Shown here: piece by piece, positions 1-12,400 of the stretch
How positions within the stretch are numbered: the stretch's first letter is position 1
Layout: every line of letters starts with the position of its first letter
Assembly (NCBI GenBank): GCA_964247055.1
Contig: OZ176051.1
Coordinates: 9,672,001 to 9,736,000 of the forward strand
DNA: 64,000 bases
Source of the DNA: Paragordius varius
Taxonomy: Eukaryota > Nematomorpha
Reading direction: 5' to 3'
Position numbers and translations under genes: made by a program
Notes under the pieces: generated by a model
Databases searched by the model: none
What the model was told of the DNA's origin: nothing
The model's input: the letters and a program-made list of their open reading frames with translations, nothing else

Positions 1-99
1 ATTAGCCCAAAACACAATTTATTTTTAGGTAGGGTGAATTTGAATTGTTAAAGGGTAAATTTAAGTTGTTGTTCGAGGGTGAATTAGAATTGTAAATGG
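1..99. repeat. Right arm of a MITE with 21-bp subterminal repeats, cut by the window edge
   Basis: This is the right half of the short inverted-repeat element seen complete at 5261-5581 and 63210-63559. It carries degenerate copies of the unit GGGTGAATTTGAATTGTTCA and ends in GTAAATGG. It lies just 3' of the TLDc copy at 174-3191, the same place the 5261-5581 copy holds relative to the OXR1-like gene, so it was probably part of the duplicated segment. Confidence 0.75.
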
Positions 100-173
100 A
101 TTTCACCATTTCCATACACTATTAATTCATAAAAACTTAATTATTCTTTATATTTTACAACAACAAAAATTAA

Positions 174-3100
174 TTAATTTCCAATCGTTTTTCTGCGCCT
201 CTCATTTGACAATGATTGTGATAAATTATTATTCCCAGTTAGGGATTTTGATTGGGACGAGGTGACAGGGATTAAATTTTGGTCTCCAAAACACCATATT
301 TCAACACTATCAACCATAAAATCTTCTTTACAGGTCAGAGGTTCATTCCCAAAAGTTGAACATTCATGCGTTCGACCATGATTAAAATCAGCATCTATCC
401 ATAATCCGTATTGACCTCTGTTCGAGAAAAAAAGAAAATTATTACCTGATACTGTATTTGTGGAAAATATAAATTAGGAAACAAATAAATAACTAGTCTA
501 CGATAACTATTTATCTTACATATCGCTATGTTTTATTTAAATTACATAATCTCTTTCTATTAATCAATTTTTTAAACAATCATAGTTTAAAGGAATTAAA
601 AAGGATAATATAAAGTAATGTTAAGGTACTTACTTGCTTACTCCAAACGCTATGTAATCGGAGTTAGCCTGTATAATGCAATTATTATCACCGGTCCAAT
701 GATATACCTAAAGGAAAAAAAAGATATTAAAAAGATATAGTTATGAATAATTTCACATCTATATTTTCTAATATTAATGAAATAAAAATCAAAGTGTATA
801 AAACTAAACAACAAATTCTGACATTTGAGAATTTTGCATTATCTGATATTTACTATTTTAACAGTAAGTCTGAATTTTACTCTATATCAGGTATTTAGGG
901 GGTTAATTACTTTATTTAATAGAAACTGTTAAGTATCTAATTATAAAATCTGAATATTGATTAAGTTTATTATAAATTTAAAAACATCCACTAAACAATT
1001 TTTGAAAATTAACAGCTGACTGCTTAAATCAGTTTCAAATCTTATTTCCCTTGTATCCTCAAATATTTATGGATTTAAAAAATAATTTCACTATCCGAAA
1101 TTAAAATTAAACTATTTAACATTTTGAAATAGCGGAGAGTTTTGGATTTTTTAGTAATATGTTTAAAGGCCATAGGATGCAATCTTTTAATTATTGATAC
1201 TTTTTAAGAAAATTCGAAAACGGGCTAGCCTAATAAAAACCCCAATATATAATGAAAATGTATAGGTATACTATTTCGCAAAATTATAACAAATATTTTA
1301 CCGCATCTCAAATAATTCGGTCTATTTTCAAAAAATAAATCGAAAAATATCATTTTCAAAAAAGTTATTGTTTTTTATAAATGTATTATATATATATATA
1401 ATATATATATAATATGTTAGCTTTGCTTTGCCAAATAAGCGATAATATGCATATGATAACAACTTAAATGTTTGCCATTCGGTCAACACGCTACCAAACA
1501 ATGCTTTCAGCAAACAGATATATAGTTTGAAAATATGCACATATATATATTTATATACATAATTTAACCTTGAAAGTTGGATAAAACGTGTAAAGAAACG
1601 ATTCCCCGGTCCCGAAAAAGTTATCTTGTTGTTTGATTGGGCAAGAAGCTAGAGCCCCGAAAATCTGTAATAAAAATTGAATACAATAGACCGTATTTTG
1701 TTGTAATCCGTTAAATTTTTTATAAAATGCCTAATTACCGAAAACCTGCTTATGCTAAACTTCAACATTAGTTTCACTAAAACAACTTTGTTGTTTCTAG
1801 TTTTTTGGCATCAATACTACTTTTTTACTTAAATGATTTAATATATGTTTATTTGTAAACAGAAAATTTTATACTGAAAAATGTCATAAAGACTCAAAAA
1901 AAATTTATAAAAGAAAATTTATCTGACATGAATTGAATATATAACCGTTGTTCGAAAAGCTCATAGTAAGTCAACGTTGCCAACTAAACTATGAAACCGG
2001 TATAACAAAATCAGATGTTTTTTTCGAATATAAAACTGTAAATTTGACTATTTTATATTACTTATCCAAAATGTTAAATATCTTAAATTAAATAAAAAAA
2101 TATTTTATACATCATACGTTTAAAGATGTATCCCTCACAACTAATAAAACTGGAGAATCGGGGCGCACCAATTTATGCATTTTACGAAACATTGTTTGAA
2201 GAGAATAACCATCTCTTTGTGTACTATAAACCAGTATCCAATTGTAACCAATTGCACGGGCTTGCAATTCTCGGCTAATCTGTGTACGTATAAATTATTA
2301 GTACTACTTGTATCATTTATAGAGAAAAATACTATTGTGCCAGAAACAATCATGCCGTAAAAATTTAACATTGAAGAATTGAAATGGTTTATTTTAAAGA
2401 AATGGAGAGAGAATAAACAAGTAATAAACACTCGGGCCCTGACATAGTATAAGCGACCCGCTAAAATTTTAAAAAAATTACCAAAAATAGTATAAATTGC
2501 AAAATCAACAAAATCCTAATATAAAATTGATAGTTCAACAAATTTTCTAGTGAATAATTCCAAATTTTGGCAATTCACTAGCGAAAATTGGTGAAATAGC
2601 ATTGGTGTTGTCTTCGTATTTTTATACAGTCTTATAAATTCTAATGGAATATTTATGAATGCCCATATAATTTTTGAATGCGGGGCCGGGTTGTCTGAGT
2701 AAAAATGCGGTCGCAACTCATCTGTTTAAGAGAGCAGCCCAGTAATAAACTATTATAGACTACGCTATTTATGATTTAATTATCCATAATATAATAAAAT
2801 TCGTAAACTGGAAACTTTAAAACCTTTAAAAAGATATGTTTATAATATTACTCGCGAAAATGCGGATCATAAAATTATCTTAAATATGGTTATATAAAAA
2901 TATTTACCTGTTTAATTTGGGAATCATCCAATATATAACTATTATCCAGCATATAGGGTTCCTCATGAACAACATTTGAAAGAGATTTTGCATGTCTTTT
3001 TTCTAACATCTATAGATTTTTTTTATAAAATATTTATTAGTGATGGTTAAGAAAACAACATTTCTGCCTACTTGCCAATCAGTCGATTTTAGTTCCGTAT

Positions 3101-3191
3101 TCCCTAAACACGATGTAGTGTGATTACTGAATGATTTGTGGGTGATGGATAGTTTAGAATTAAGTTTTTTGCGCATAAATTTCACAAACAT
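174..3191 (-). CDS. Stand-alone TLDc-domain protein (tandem copy of the OXR1-like 3' exons)
   Basis: Seen: six exons on the minus strand, 3191-3072, 3009-2908, 2279-2118, 1664-1569, 707-634 and 417-174, joined by GT-AG introns. The phases agree and give an uninterrupted 265-residue frame from ATG at 3191 to TAA at 174-176. The protein contains a full TLDc domain: ARAIGYNWILVYSTQRDGYS, IFGALASCP, FFGTGESFLYTFYP, HWTGDNNCIIQ, GLWIDADFNHGRTHECSTFG and VDSVEIW. It lacks the LysM and central parts of the parent gene at 5657-13477. Family knowledge: TLDc proteins (OXR1, NCOA7, TLDC2) bind the V-ATPase and protect against oxidative damage; short TLDc-only isoforms and genes occur in other animals. 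Inference: it is either an independent short gene with its own promoter or an alternative 3' end. Its first exon, if spliced at the nearest AG (3201-3202), starts in phase 0, whereas the parent's preceding exon needs phase 2, so an own start at 3191 is favoured. Confidence 0.75.
802..877. repeat. Fragment of a Harbinger-like element, shared by both TLDc copies
   Basis: The sequence ACTAAACAACAAATTCTGAC and the roughly 70 bases after it match the end of the element at 6278-7253, which lies in the corresponding intron of the OXR1-like gene. The same end is seen at 17759 in the 16637-17759 element. Here only the terminal part remains. Its shared position in both introns means the insertion predates the duplication. 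Confidence 0.6.
2434..2735. repeat. Possible hAT-like non-autonomous element remnant
   Basis: It has GC-richer ends (CGGGCCCTGACATAG on the left, GCGGGGCCGGGTTGTCTGAG on the right) and an AT-rich core. The core shares AAATTTTC...CCAAATTTTGGCAAT with the element at 4503-4765. It lies in the intron between exons 2 and 3 of the TLDc copy. No target duplication was resolved. Confidence 0.35.
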
Positions 3192-3340
3192 TATTGCATA
3201 CTTAATAAAAATTTTAATTATATATAAGGGTGTATAATTTTGAGGAAAAATATATATAGGTTTGAATAAAAGTAGAAATATTAACGGTATTTACTTAAAC
3301 AATAACAACGATCACGTTCGTTTTTATATTTTAATATTTA

Positions 3341-3536
3341 CAGTATGTGTAAGAATACTTTGGTAGAAAGTTATCAATTATTGCCAAAAAGCATATACAA
3401 CAAAGGGCAAAATTATTGGCTTATTATAGTTATTTTTTCACTTTTTACTTTTATTAGCCAATAATAATTCTCTTTGTTGCATATGCTATTTGGCAATAAT
3501 TAATAACTTTCTAGCAATATAAACTTACTCACACTG
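3341..3536. mobile_element. Palindromic mariner-type MITE
   Basis: This 196-bp element is almost wholly an inverted repeat: the arm holding AGAAAGTTATCAATTATTGC returns inverted near 3500-3520. Its ends are CAGT...ACTG and it is flanked by TA dinucleotides at 3339-3340 and 3537-3538, the usual Tc1/mariner target duplication. A second copy lies at 10067-10252. It sits about 140 bases upstream of the first exon of the TLDc copy. Confidence 0.85.
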
Positions 3537-3959
3537 TAAATACAACCGAAATTATTTGATGTTAATTAATTCAAAATGTTTGGATAAATCATTAATATTA
3601 ATTATTTACCGCCTGATTTACAACTACCGTCAATTTATTTTTTAATTAATCCAACCCGTTATGCGAAGTAGTATTTTTTCTGACTTAAGAAACTCATTGT
3701 GAAATTCAACAATTTTCACCAAATAAGCATCGAATTTTCAGTTTATACCAGAAGTTAAAGTAGAAAACAGACTACTGTTTGAAAAATTGTTGTTGCTAAA
3801 ATAAAATTATCAAATCTTCTTCTCCTGTATCCGATAAAAAACTGAAAATTTTCAGTTTTTTAACTTTTAGGGTTTTAAATTCAAATAGTTGCAAAAGACG
3901 ATTGAAACGAACAGGTGATATTCAAATCAATAAATATTAAAAATTTGCTGGTAAACTGT

Positions 3960-4224
3960 TATTTAAAAGCTTTAAAAAGTTAATTATTTATATTTTTTAA
4001 CCATAATATACATTTATTTGCCTGTGTTCACGATTCAAAAAAGTTTAAGGAAAATGGCGGCAAAGAAGTTTAAATGAAGATTTCTACAGTTTTACAAAAA
4101 TATTTTGTCACATGCACTAAAAGGCTAAAATATATTTTTAAATTTGACCCAATGCTAAAAATATTTATTAAGATATATAAAAAGAGCCCTGGTGTATAAA
4201 ACTACCTCAAAAAGTTATAAAGTG
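3960..4224 (-). repeat. Half copy of the TTAA-2 MITE family
   Basis: The right end GTATAAAACTACCTCAAAAA followed by AGTGTTAA matches, inverted, the TTAACACTCCATTACC... end of the elements at 46999-47475 and 62817-63690. Internal blocks match too (AAATGGCGGCAAAGAAGTTT, the inverse of the TTTTTTGCCGCC block). The other end was not located. Confidence 0.55.
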
Positions 4225-4502
4225 TTAATTTACAAAACGTATCCCAATATTTTATTAGAGATATATAAAATTATGATTCAAATGTTTTTAATGATAATTT
4301 CCGAAATACTACCAAACACTTTGATATATGTAAATTAATTAGGTACCCATTCACCGTTTTTAACAATAATTATAGATTTTTTACTGGCTCCAATTCTCTT
4401 TCGCATCTAATAATAAAAAATTATCAAATTTAAAAATGATATTTTTAATACAACCCCTTACATAAAAAATAGTTTTATTGCTGGTGGACACGCTTTAGAC
4501 CA

Positions 4503-4765
4503 GAGTTGTTCAATACGGGGCCCTCGGGCCGGGGGCTCTCTACAAATATTTCCGCAGCCCGCGTGAAAAAATTTAAATATATGATTTTACAAATTAATTT
4601 CTTTAGCAAATTTTCTGGTAGTTCTTTCCGAATTTTGGCAATAAACCTGCAAAAAATGTTAAAAAGCCTTATGGTTAAAAATAATAAAATATTTGTTAAA
4701 CCTATTTGCGAATGCAGGCTTCCGGATTTTTTGATTCAAAATTTTAAAAAATAGTATAAATACCT
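4503..4765. repeat. Possible hAT-like element end
   Basis: It begins CAGAGTTGTTCAATACGGGG and continues with a GC-rich stretch (CCCTCGGGCCGGGGGCTC), in the style of hAT ends such as CAGxGxTTCTCAAxxxGGGG. The body is AT-rich and partly matches 2434-2735. No clear right terminus was found. The open frame across it is not thought to be coding. Confidence 0.4.
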
Positions 4766-5260
4766 ATAATCGAGAGGATGGGGACATATATAATCCAATA
4801 GCGTAATATGAATAGATTTTACATGTGACATAAACACACATGCACCAATTTAATTGCTTAAATTTGAGATTTTTAATGGAAACAAAACTCCATATCCTCC
4901 GAGACTAGTACATTTTTTATCCTTTTGTATTACACTTTGCTTTTAAACAATTATTTCATATAAATACAGATAGCAAATAACGAAAAATTTTGATAAAATT
5001 TCATAATTCCCTTATATTTTATTATAATTTAAATGTATGTTGTGGTAAATATATATAATAAAATCTAATGAATACCTTAAATGCAAAAATTAAATAGGAA
5101 TGTGCAAATTGTGTCTATAAATAATTATGTAAGTAATAAACTAAAAATGTTTCACAAAGATTGTCGAACTATTTACAATATACAGACAATTATTAGTGAC
5201 CATTTTAGCTTGTAAATTTTCAAAGCGTATAATACAGATGAATGACTGTGCTTAAATATA

Positions 5261-5581
5261 CCATTTAAAGTTCAAATCCACCCTTGAACAATTCATATTC
5301 ACCCTTGAACAATTCAAATTCACTCTACAATAAATTATGTGTTTTTTAAGATTAAAAACTACCTATATTTTATATTTTTATAAAAAAGAAACGTTTAAAA
5401 TTAATATAATACTGAAAAAATTATAAACTGTGCTATAAGAATATATTTCTTATTATTAATAAGTTATATTAGCCCGAAAACACAATTAATTTTTAGGGTG
5501 AATTTGCATTGTTCAGGGGTAAATTTGTATTGTTCGAGGGTGAATTAGAATTGTTCAAAGGTGAATTTGAATTGTAAATGG
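5261..5581. mobile_element. MITE with 21-bp tandem subrepeats in both arms
   Basis: The left end is CCATTTAAAGTTCAAATCCA and the right end is its inverse, ...GAATTGTAAATGG. Each arm consists of several copies of a 21-bp unit (CAATTCAAATTCACCCTTGA plus one base), inverted between arms, around an AT-rich core. It lies directly 3' of the OXR1-like gene. The copy at 63210-63559 has cleaner repeats. Confidence 0.8.
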
Positions 5582-5656
5582 AATATCACCATTCCCATAT
5601 GCCATTAATTCATAAAAACTTAATTATTCTTTGAATTTTACAACAACAAAAAATAA

Positions 5657-8600
5657 TTAATTTCCAATCGTTTTTCTACGTCTCTCATTTGACAATGATT
5701 GTGAAAAATTATTCCCAGTGAGGGATTTTGATTGGGACGAGGTGACAGGGATCAAATTTTGGTCTCCAAAACACCATATTTCAACACTATCAACCATAAA
5801 ATCTTCTTTACAGGTCAAAGGTTCATTCCCAAAAGTTGAACATTCATGCGTTCGACCATGATTAAAATCAGCATCTATCCATAATCCGTATTGACCTCTG
5901 TAGAGGAAAAAAAGGAAGTATTACCATAAACTGTATTTCAAAAGTATAAATTAGGAAACAAAATATAACTAGACTGATTACTAATTACAAAGGCTCTTCT
6001 TACTCGCTAGGTTTTTGTAAATTACATAATCTCTTTAATTATTAATCAATTTTTTGAACTAGTTTACAGAATTGAATTTTTTGAACAATATAAAATGTTA
6101 AGGTACTTACTTGCTTACTCCAAACGCTATGTAATCAGAGTTAGCCTGTATAATGCAATTATTATCACCGGTCCAATGATATACCTAAAGGAAAAAAAGA
6201 TATTAAAAAGATATAGTTATGAAGTAATTTCATATAATCTTTTCAAATATTAACAAAATAAAAATCAAAGTGTATAAAACTAAACAACAAATTCTGACAT
6301 TCGAGAATTTTGCATTATCTGATATTTACTATTTTAACATTAAGTCTGAATTTAAAATTATAATTCTACATAAGAATTTTTATAATTTAATTTTTTATAA
6401 TTATGCGCACTTTTTTTAATAATTAAACTAAAAGTTTTTTGAAAATATAAAACAAATTCCCATTTGTAATATATCATTTGAAAGAGTAAAACTATCATCG
6501 ATAGTAAATATTAGACATAGGAAGCAAACATCCCGGAAAGAGCTTTTTAGTCAATAAATAAATTTTAATCTAATAGAAGAACATAGTTCAAACTTTGTAG
6601 ATGGTAATCAATGTCTAAAACAATAACCCATTTTTTACACTTAATTGCTTTTATGTCAATTTTTTTATTTTAAAAAATTACCATATCATCAATATTGATT
6701 TACGCTAGAAAGCTTATCAATTTTAAAGATTAAAAATAAATAAGGTATTCTTGATCATTTATAACGATTATGCAAAATATAGTTTTAATTATGGATTGGC
6801 ACTAATTAACATAATTTTGATAATAATGATTTTTATTAAAAAAGAAAACCAAGAACTAGATTTTTTTTAATTTTTACTAATGTACCTTAATAATTATATA
6901 AAATTAATATATATAATTTTAAAATCAGTTTGCCTGAGAAAATTAACTTTATGGGTTGAACATTTTAACCATCAAAGCCAAATAACTTTACACCAGAATG
7001 AATAACTAACTACCAATCGAAAGATTCAGTTTTTTGCGCTCTTCCATTTTATATAAAATATGGTATATATCTAAATCTTTTAATCTTGAAAATTTCCTTA
7101 ATGCTGAATAGGGGCCAAAATTTTTCGACAAGCTCTAATAAAAAAATCTTAGATGTTAGACCAGCTTTTTCAGATATAAAATATATGTACTTTGATGAAA
7201 TAATTTCAATTCACAAAAAAACACTTAAAAAAGTCAAAATTTATTGTTTGGAGCAATGAATTATGCTTATAATTAAATAAAAAATAGAATTAGCGTATTT
7301 ATTTGCGAAACCATTATTTTTTGTAAATGAAATATTTATATATCAACAAGGAAGTAGTTATTATTTTACAAACTAACCTGCGATAATGAAAAGTAAGCCT
7401 AATGTATATGTAAACGTTCATTTTGAATAAAATTTTCAAATACAAAAAATATTTTTTGTTGATAAACGCTTATATATTTTAGCGTCGTATTGTCAAATAA
7501 ATGATATAAGTATGCATATTATATGCGCTATAAACATGTAAAAATATTAACATTAAAATATAAAAATAATTTATTGAATAAATAAAACGTTTGTAAAGAA
7601 TTTATAATAATTTTAACCTTAAAATCTGGATAAAATGTGTAAAGAAACGATTCCCCAGTTCCAAAAAAATATTCTTGTTGTTCGATTGGACAGGAAGCTA
7701 GAGCACCGAAAATCTGGTGATAAATCATATATCAGATTATTTAAAAAACCTTAAATATTTTTCACGAAAATCGCATAAAAGCGTTTAAATAAAAATGTAC
7801 CGTGGCTTTTTTTTGCAGATGTGAAAAAAAAAATTATAATCAAAAAATTAATATAACTTTAATAAACACCTTTAATTTTGTTTAAAACATAATCTATGTT
7901 TTGTTGAAAGTTAAAAAAGAGATTTTAAATTTTAAAAGTAATTTATTCATAAGAATTTCCATAATTCTATAAAAGTAAGTATTTTTGATAGCATATTACA
8001 AAAAGGCCATACTAAAACTCAGTAATGGGTTAAAAATAATTTTTAAATAATATAAATCCGTATTTTATAAAGTGTTTCTTTTATGACTAGCATATAAAAA
8101 ATAGTAGTAACCAAAATATTTTATTAATTCTAAAAAAACTATGTAACCATTAATTAATAAAAACACATTAGTATTTCATAAATAATATGTAATCTAAAAA
8201 ATTAACCCTTTTATTTTTGATAACAAGCGCGTTTAATACAAAGTAGATAAATATTTAAACAAATGCCATAATTTTTATTTTTAAGTAAAAAATTAAACTC
8301 TCTCTTAAATATATACATATATAATTTAAACAATATGCTACATTTGAAGATGTATCCCTAACAACTAATAAAACTGGAGAATCAGGATCAGCTGATTCAT
8401 GCATTTTTCGAAACATTGTTTGAAGGGAATAACCATCTCTTTGCGTACTATAAACCAATATCCAATTGTAACCAATTGCACGAGCAGGTAATTCTCGGCT
8501 TATCTATAAACAAGAAATCGGCCATAATGCAAAACGAATAAAACAAAACAATACTTTTTAAACCTTTGTTTGTCACAATAAAAATATGTATATGATTGTA

Positions 8601-9401
8601 TATTAATATTTTTGTAAACGTTGATTTTGCTTCAATATAGAATAGAATAATTAATTAACCAAAATTTTTACTGAAAAAACCACATCAAATTCGTCTATAT
8701 AGGGAAAGAATTTAAAAAAGATTGCATCCTTTTGTAAAGTTTTTAATAAATAGGCCAAATGCATATTATCGATGAACATTATCTATTGTAAATTATTCAT
8801 AAAAATTAAATAATAACTTTCACCTGTTTTATTTGAGATTCATCCATTATATCACTATTATCAAGCATACAAGGTTTTTCATCATAAACTACATTTAAAG
8901 TGGGGCCTTTAGGGCTCTGTTCTAAAATCTAATTAGTCGAAGAAAAATATCAGCAATCATTATATGACAAAACTAAAAAAATCAAATTAATTTAACGTTA
9001 ACATTTCATTTATCAGAGTAAACTTTAAACTCAAAAAATAACACACAGTTAAAAATAATATTCAGACGAAAACTAAAGTATAGTTACGTTTAAAACTAAA
9101 AAGATTCAATGTAAAATGTATAAAAGTGTATTACCAATATTTGCATTTGTATTCCTTATTTAGCAAAACGATAAATTATATATGTTCAAAAACATGGCCG
9201 ATTAATATGTTGTCTTTTTTTATAAATTTGTCACACAATTTCACTGAAAATGAAAAAATAATAATTTTTTCCTGCTTACTTGCCAATCATCGCCTATTCT
9301 AGATTCCGTATTTGCTGGTAGTGATATAGTTCGACTTATGCCCGATTTGGGAGAAATGCGCATTTTAACATTTTCACGTATAAATTTTATAATCATGATA
9401 G

Positions 9402-9439
<38 letters not shown>

Positions 9440-12400
9440 TTATATGTAATCTTTTTAATATTTATATCGAATATGTTTTTTTAATTTGTATCTAATTTAG
9501 TGTATGCTTTTGTTTTTCTATTTTAAATTTTTTCCAATTGACAAAAATTACTTGGAGGAATCGAAAATTCATGCTAATATATGAATTTAATCATTTGTAA
9601 TTTTAAGATTTCCCAATATTAATATCACAATTTTAAAGAAAATATATATATATAGCATGTGAATAAAAAAATTAAAAAATTACTCAAGTTCGCTCATACA
9701 ATACCAAAAATCGTTTGTTGTTTCAATCGGATTGTCTGAACCCGTTTGATTATCTTTATTTGATTCTGGGTTATCATTGTTTGAGGATGTTTGACAAAAA
9801 GTTAAATGCATGAAAATAGGTTTAACATCTTGTGAGTTGGTGTTTGTTTCAGAGGCCTTATTATCCGTTATGACATTTAATTGTTTTAATTTTTCATCTA
9901 ATGTAAATGAGGAATTATTTAGAAAATAAAAATGAAAACGGAACCATGTTTCCGCAAAAAATTGAGATTTTTCCATTTTCATAAAAATACAAATTTTTTA
10001 ATTATCATTTATTTGTTCTTTTAAACAAGGTGTTTTTTTAATTATTTCATAAAAAATGTAAATATACAGTATAAATATACATTGCTAGAAAGTCATTAAT
10101 TATTGCCAAATAGCATATACAACAATGAGCGGTATTATTGGCTTATAATTATACTTTCACTTTTTACTATTATAAGCCAATTATATTTCTCTATGCTGCA
10201 TATGCGATTTGGCAATAATTACTAACTTTCTAGCAATATACAACTTATACTGTATTTTAAATTTAATATCTATTCATTTGCATTGCAATAATAGGTACGT
10301 ATAAATGTAAAAAATTCACAAAAAATAATTGTGTTGAGGCGAAAACTTTGTTTAAAATCGTTTATAAAATATATATGTGAAACTGGAACCAAACCAGATG
10401 AAAACATATGATCATAGAATTAGCAAAAATAATCGCATACTTATAATGAGAGGCACATCTTGTGAAAATACATCTTTCCATAACTTTTTGTTTGTAGCAA
10501 GGGTGTCCTGCTCTATATTCGCCGTGTCTATTTTACTGTCATTACAATGAATGGTTGACAGAATGGTTTTCAAACTTTTGCCGTAATTTTTCGTTTCCTC
10601 CAAGATGATATTTTTATCGTCATCGATGGGGACATCGTTTTCCTTTTTGTTTTGATGATGATGATGGGTCGTAAAATTATTTTCAGGGGATTTAGATCTC
10701 GAACTACTTTCTGTATCAGAGCTGGAGGTATGATGGTAAGTAGGATCATTTTCAAACAACAAATATTTCGTGAATTGTATGAGGTGAGATGATATTGATG
10801 TTCTAACCCCAGGCGTAGTCAATGATTCTTTGGGGGCTTTAGTTTTATCAAACTTTTGAATGTATTTGTCTAGATCGGGGGATTGTACAGTCAAAGCAGC
10901 ATCCCAAGAGGCAATTAAATTGATTGGTTTAAACGACAAACTAATAGGGAAAAATGCATTAAGTAAAGACATTTCAACAAAGGTTAAAAACAATATGGTA
11001 AAACGATGTTATACTTAATCGTTGGGCTAGATTCCTGATATGTATTAAGCTCATGATTTTTAGATTCTGCATCATTTTTTAGAATGTACACATCCCTGTA
11101 TAACTCAATTTTTTCAAGATCTTGAACGGGTCTTGACATCGATTTAGAACAAGTATCCATTTCTTGTAAAGCAGTAATTTTATCTTGATTTATGAGGGAT
11201 TCATCTTTAAGAAGAGAGTTATTTTCATCCGTTTCATGAGAATAAAAGTGAGATTTAGATTCATCGTCTTTTACTGGCTGGTTAGAGTTGTCAATTATTT
11301 TTTTATCACAATCAAACATTATCATGTTTGGAGCAAATAATAACGTACCCAATGTATGCGAGGGGATGTGTGTCGCCTTAATGAAAATAGATTAAAATTT
11401 AAAATGAGATAAAGTCATTGTAGGAAAATATTTGTCCTTAAAATTTCGTTTTTAATAAAAAAAATTACGTTTCAACATAAACTATGCTTGATATAAAATA
11501 AGTTTATTTACAAAATTTTCTTTGAAATAAAGTGCTATAGATCGACATTTAACAAAATTTTGTATAGCAGGATCATGTTCTTCAATGAAATCCTTAAGGA
11601 GTTCCCCCTGACTAGTATTATTTTTGACAGGCATATTTTTATTTGCCATTAGTTCCTTTGTGTCGGATTCCTCTAAAACAATATATATTTTTAAAGTTAT
11701 ATAATGAAAATTTTATAACACAGTAAAAAATATAAAAAATTTATTACGGCACAAAAAGTTAAGAGTAGGGATAATAATATATTTAAATATTATGGAGTTT
11801 TATAAATATTTTTTTGAAATAAAAAACCATCTACTAATTAAAATTATCTTTGTGATAATAAATCGATAAAATACAGTAAAAACCGGATTATACGGACAAA
11901 TCGTAAAAATATAACGACAAATATTTTTTCCTAAAAGACAACCGTACTTTTTGAATATTGGTTATTTTAATATAACTAATGGTTTTAAACTGCAAAGTAT
12001 GAAATTGATATGGGTAAAACAATTAATTATATAATTTAAATTGTAGTTATATAATTTATATGAGAAAAATTAAGGTTTAAAAGTATGGTTGTCTTTTGAA
12101 AAAAAATATTTGTCTTTATATTTTTACGTTTTGTCCGTATAATTACAATTTTTACTGTACAATAAAATATATGAAATAAATTTAATAAAACCTTGTTTTA
12201 CGTTGGCGTCAAATGTAACTCGACTAGTATATTGTTTCAATGATTGTGTTCTGATTGGTGATGTAGTCTAAATATAATAAAATAAATCATATTTAAAAGC
12301 AGCATGAAATTTTAATTAAAAGGAATTATAATATTATATAATTGTACTTGTTGCCTTTAACACTAAAGTATAAAAATATAATTTATTTTGGATAAAATAG

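Noticed and set aside
1328-1540. 70-codon minus-strand open frame in an intron of the TLDc copy
   Set aside because: AT-rich intronic sequence, with no homology or splice context.
2175-2360. Plus-strand open frame opposite a TLDc exon
   Set aside because: It is the antisense shadow of the exon 2279-2118, which encodes conserved TLDc residues.
4506-4754. 82-codon open frame
   Set aside because: It lies wholly inside a hAT-like repeat and has no recognisable domain.
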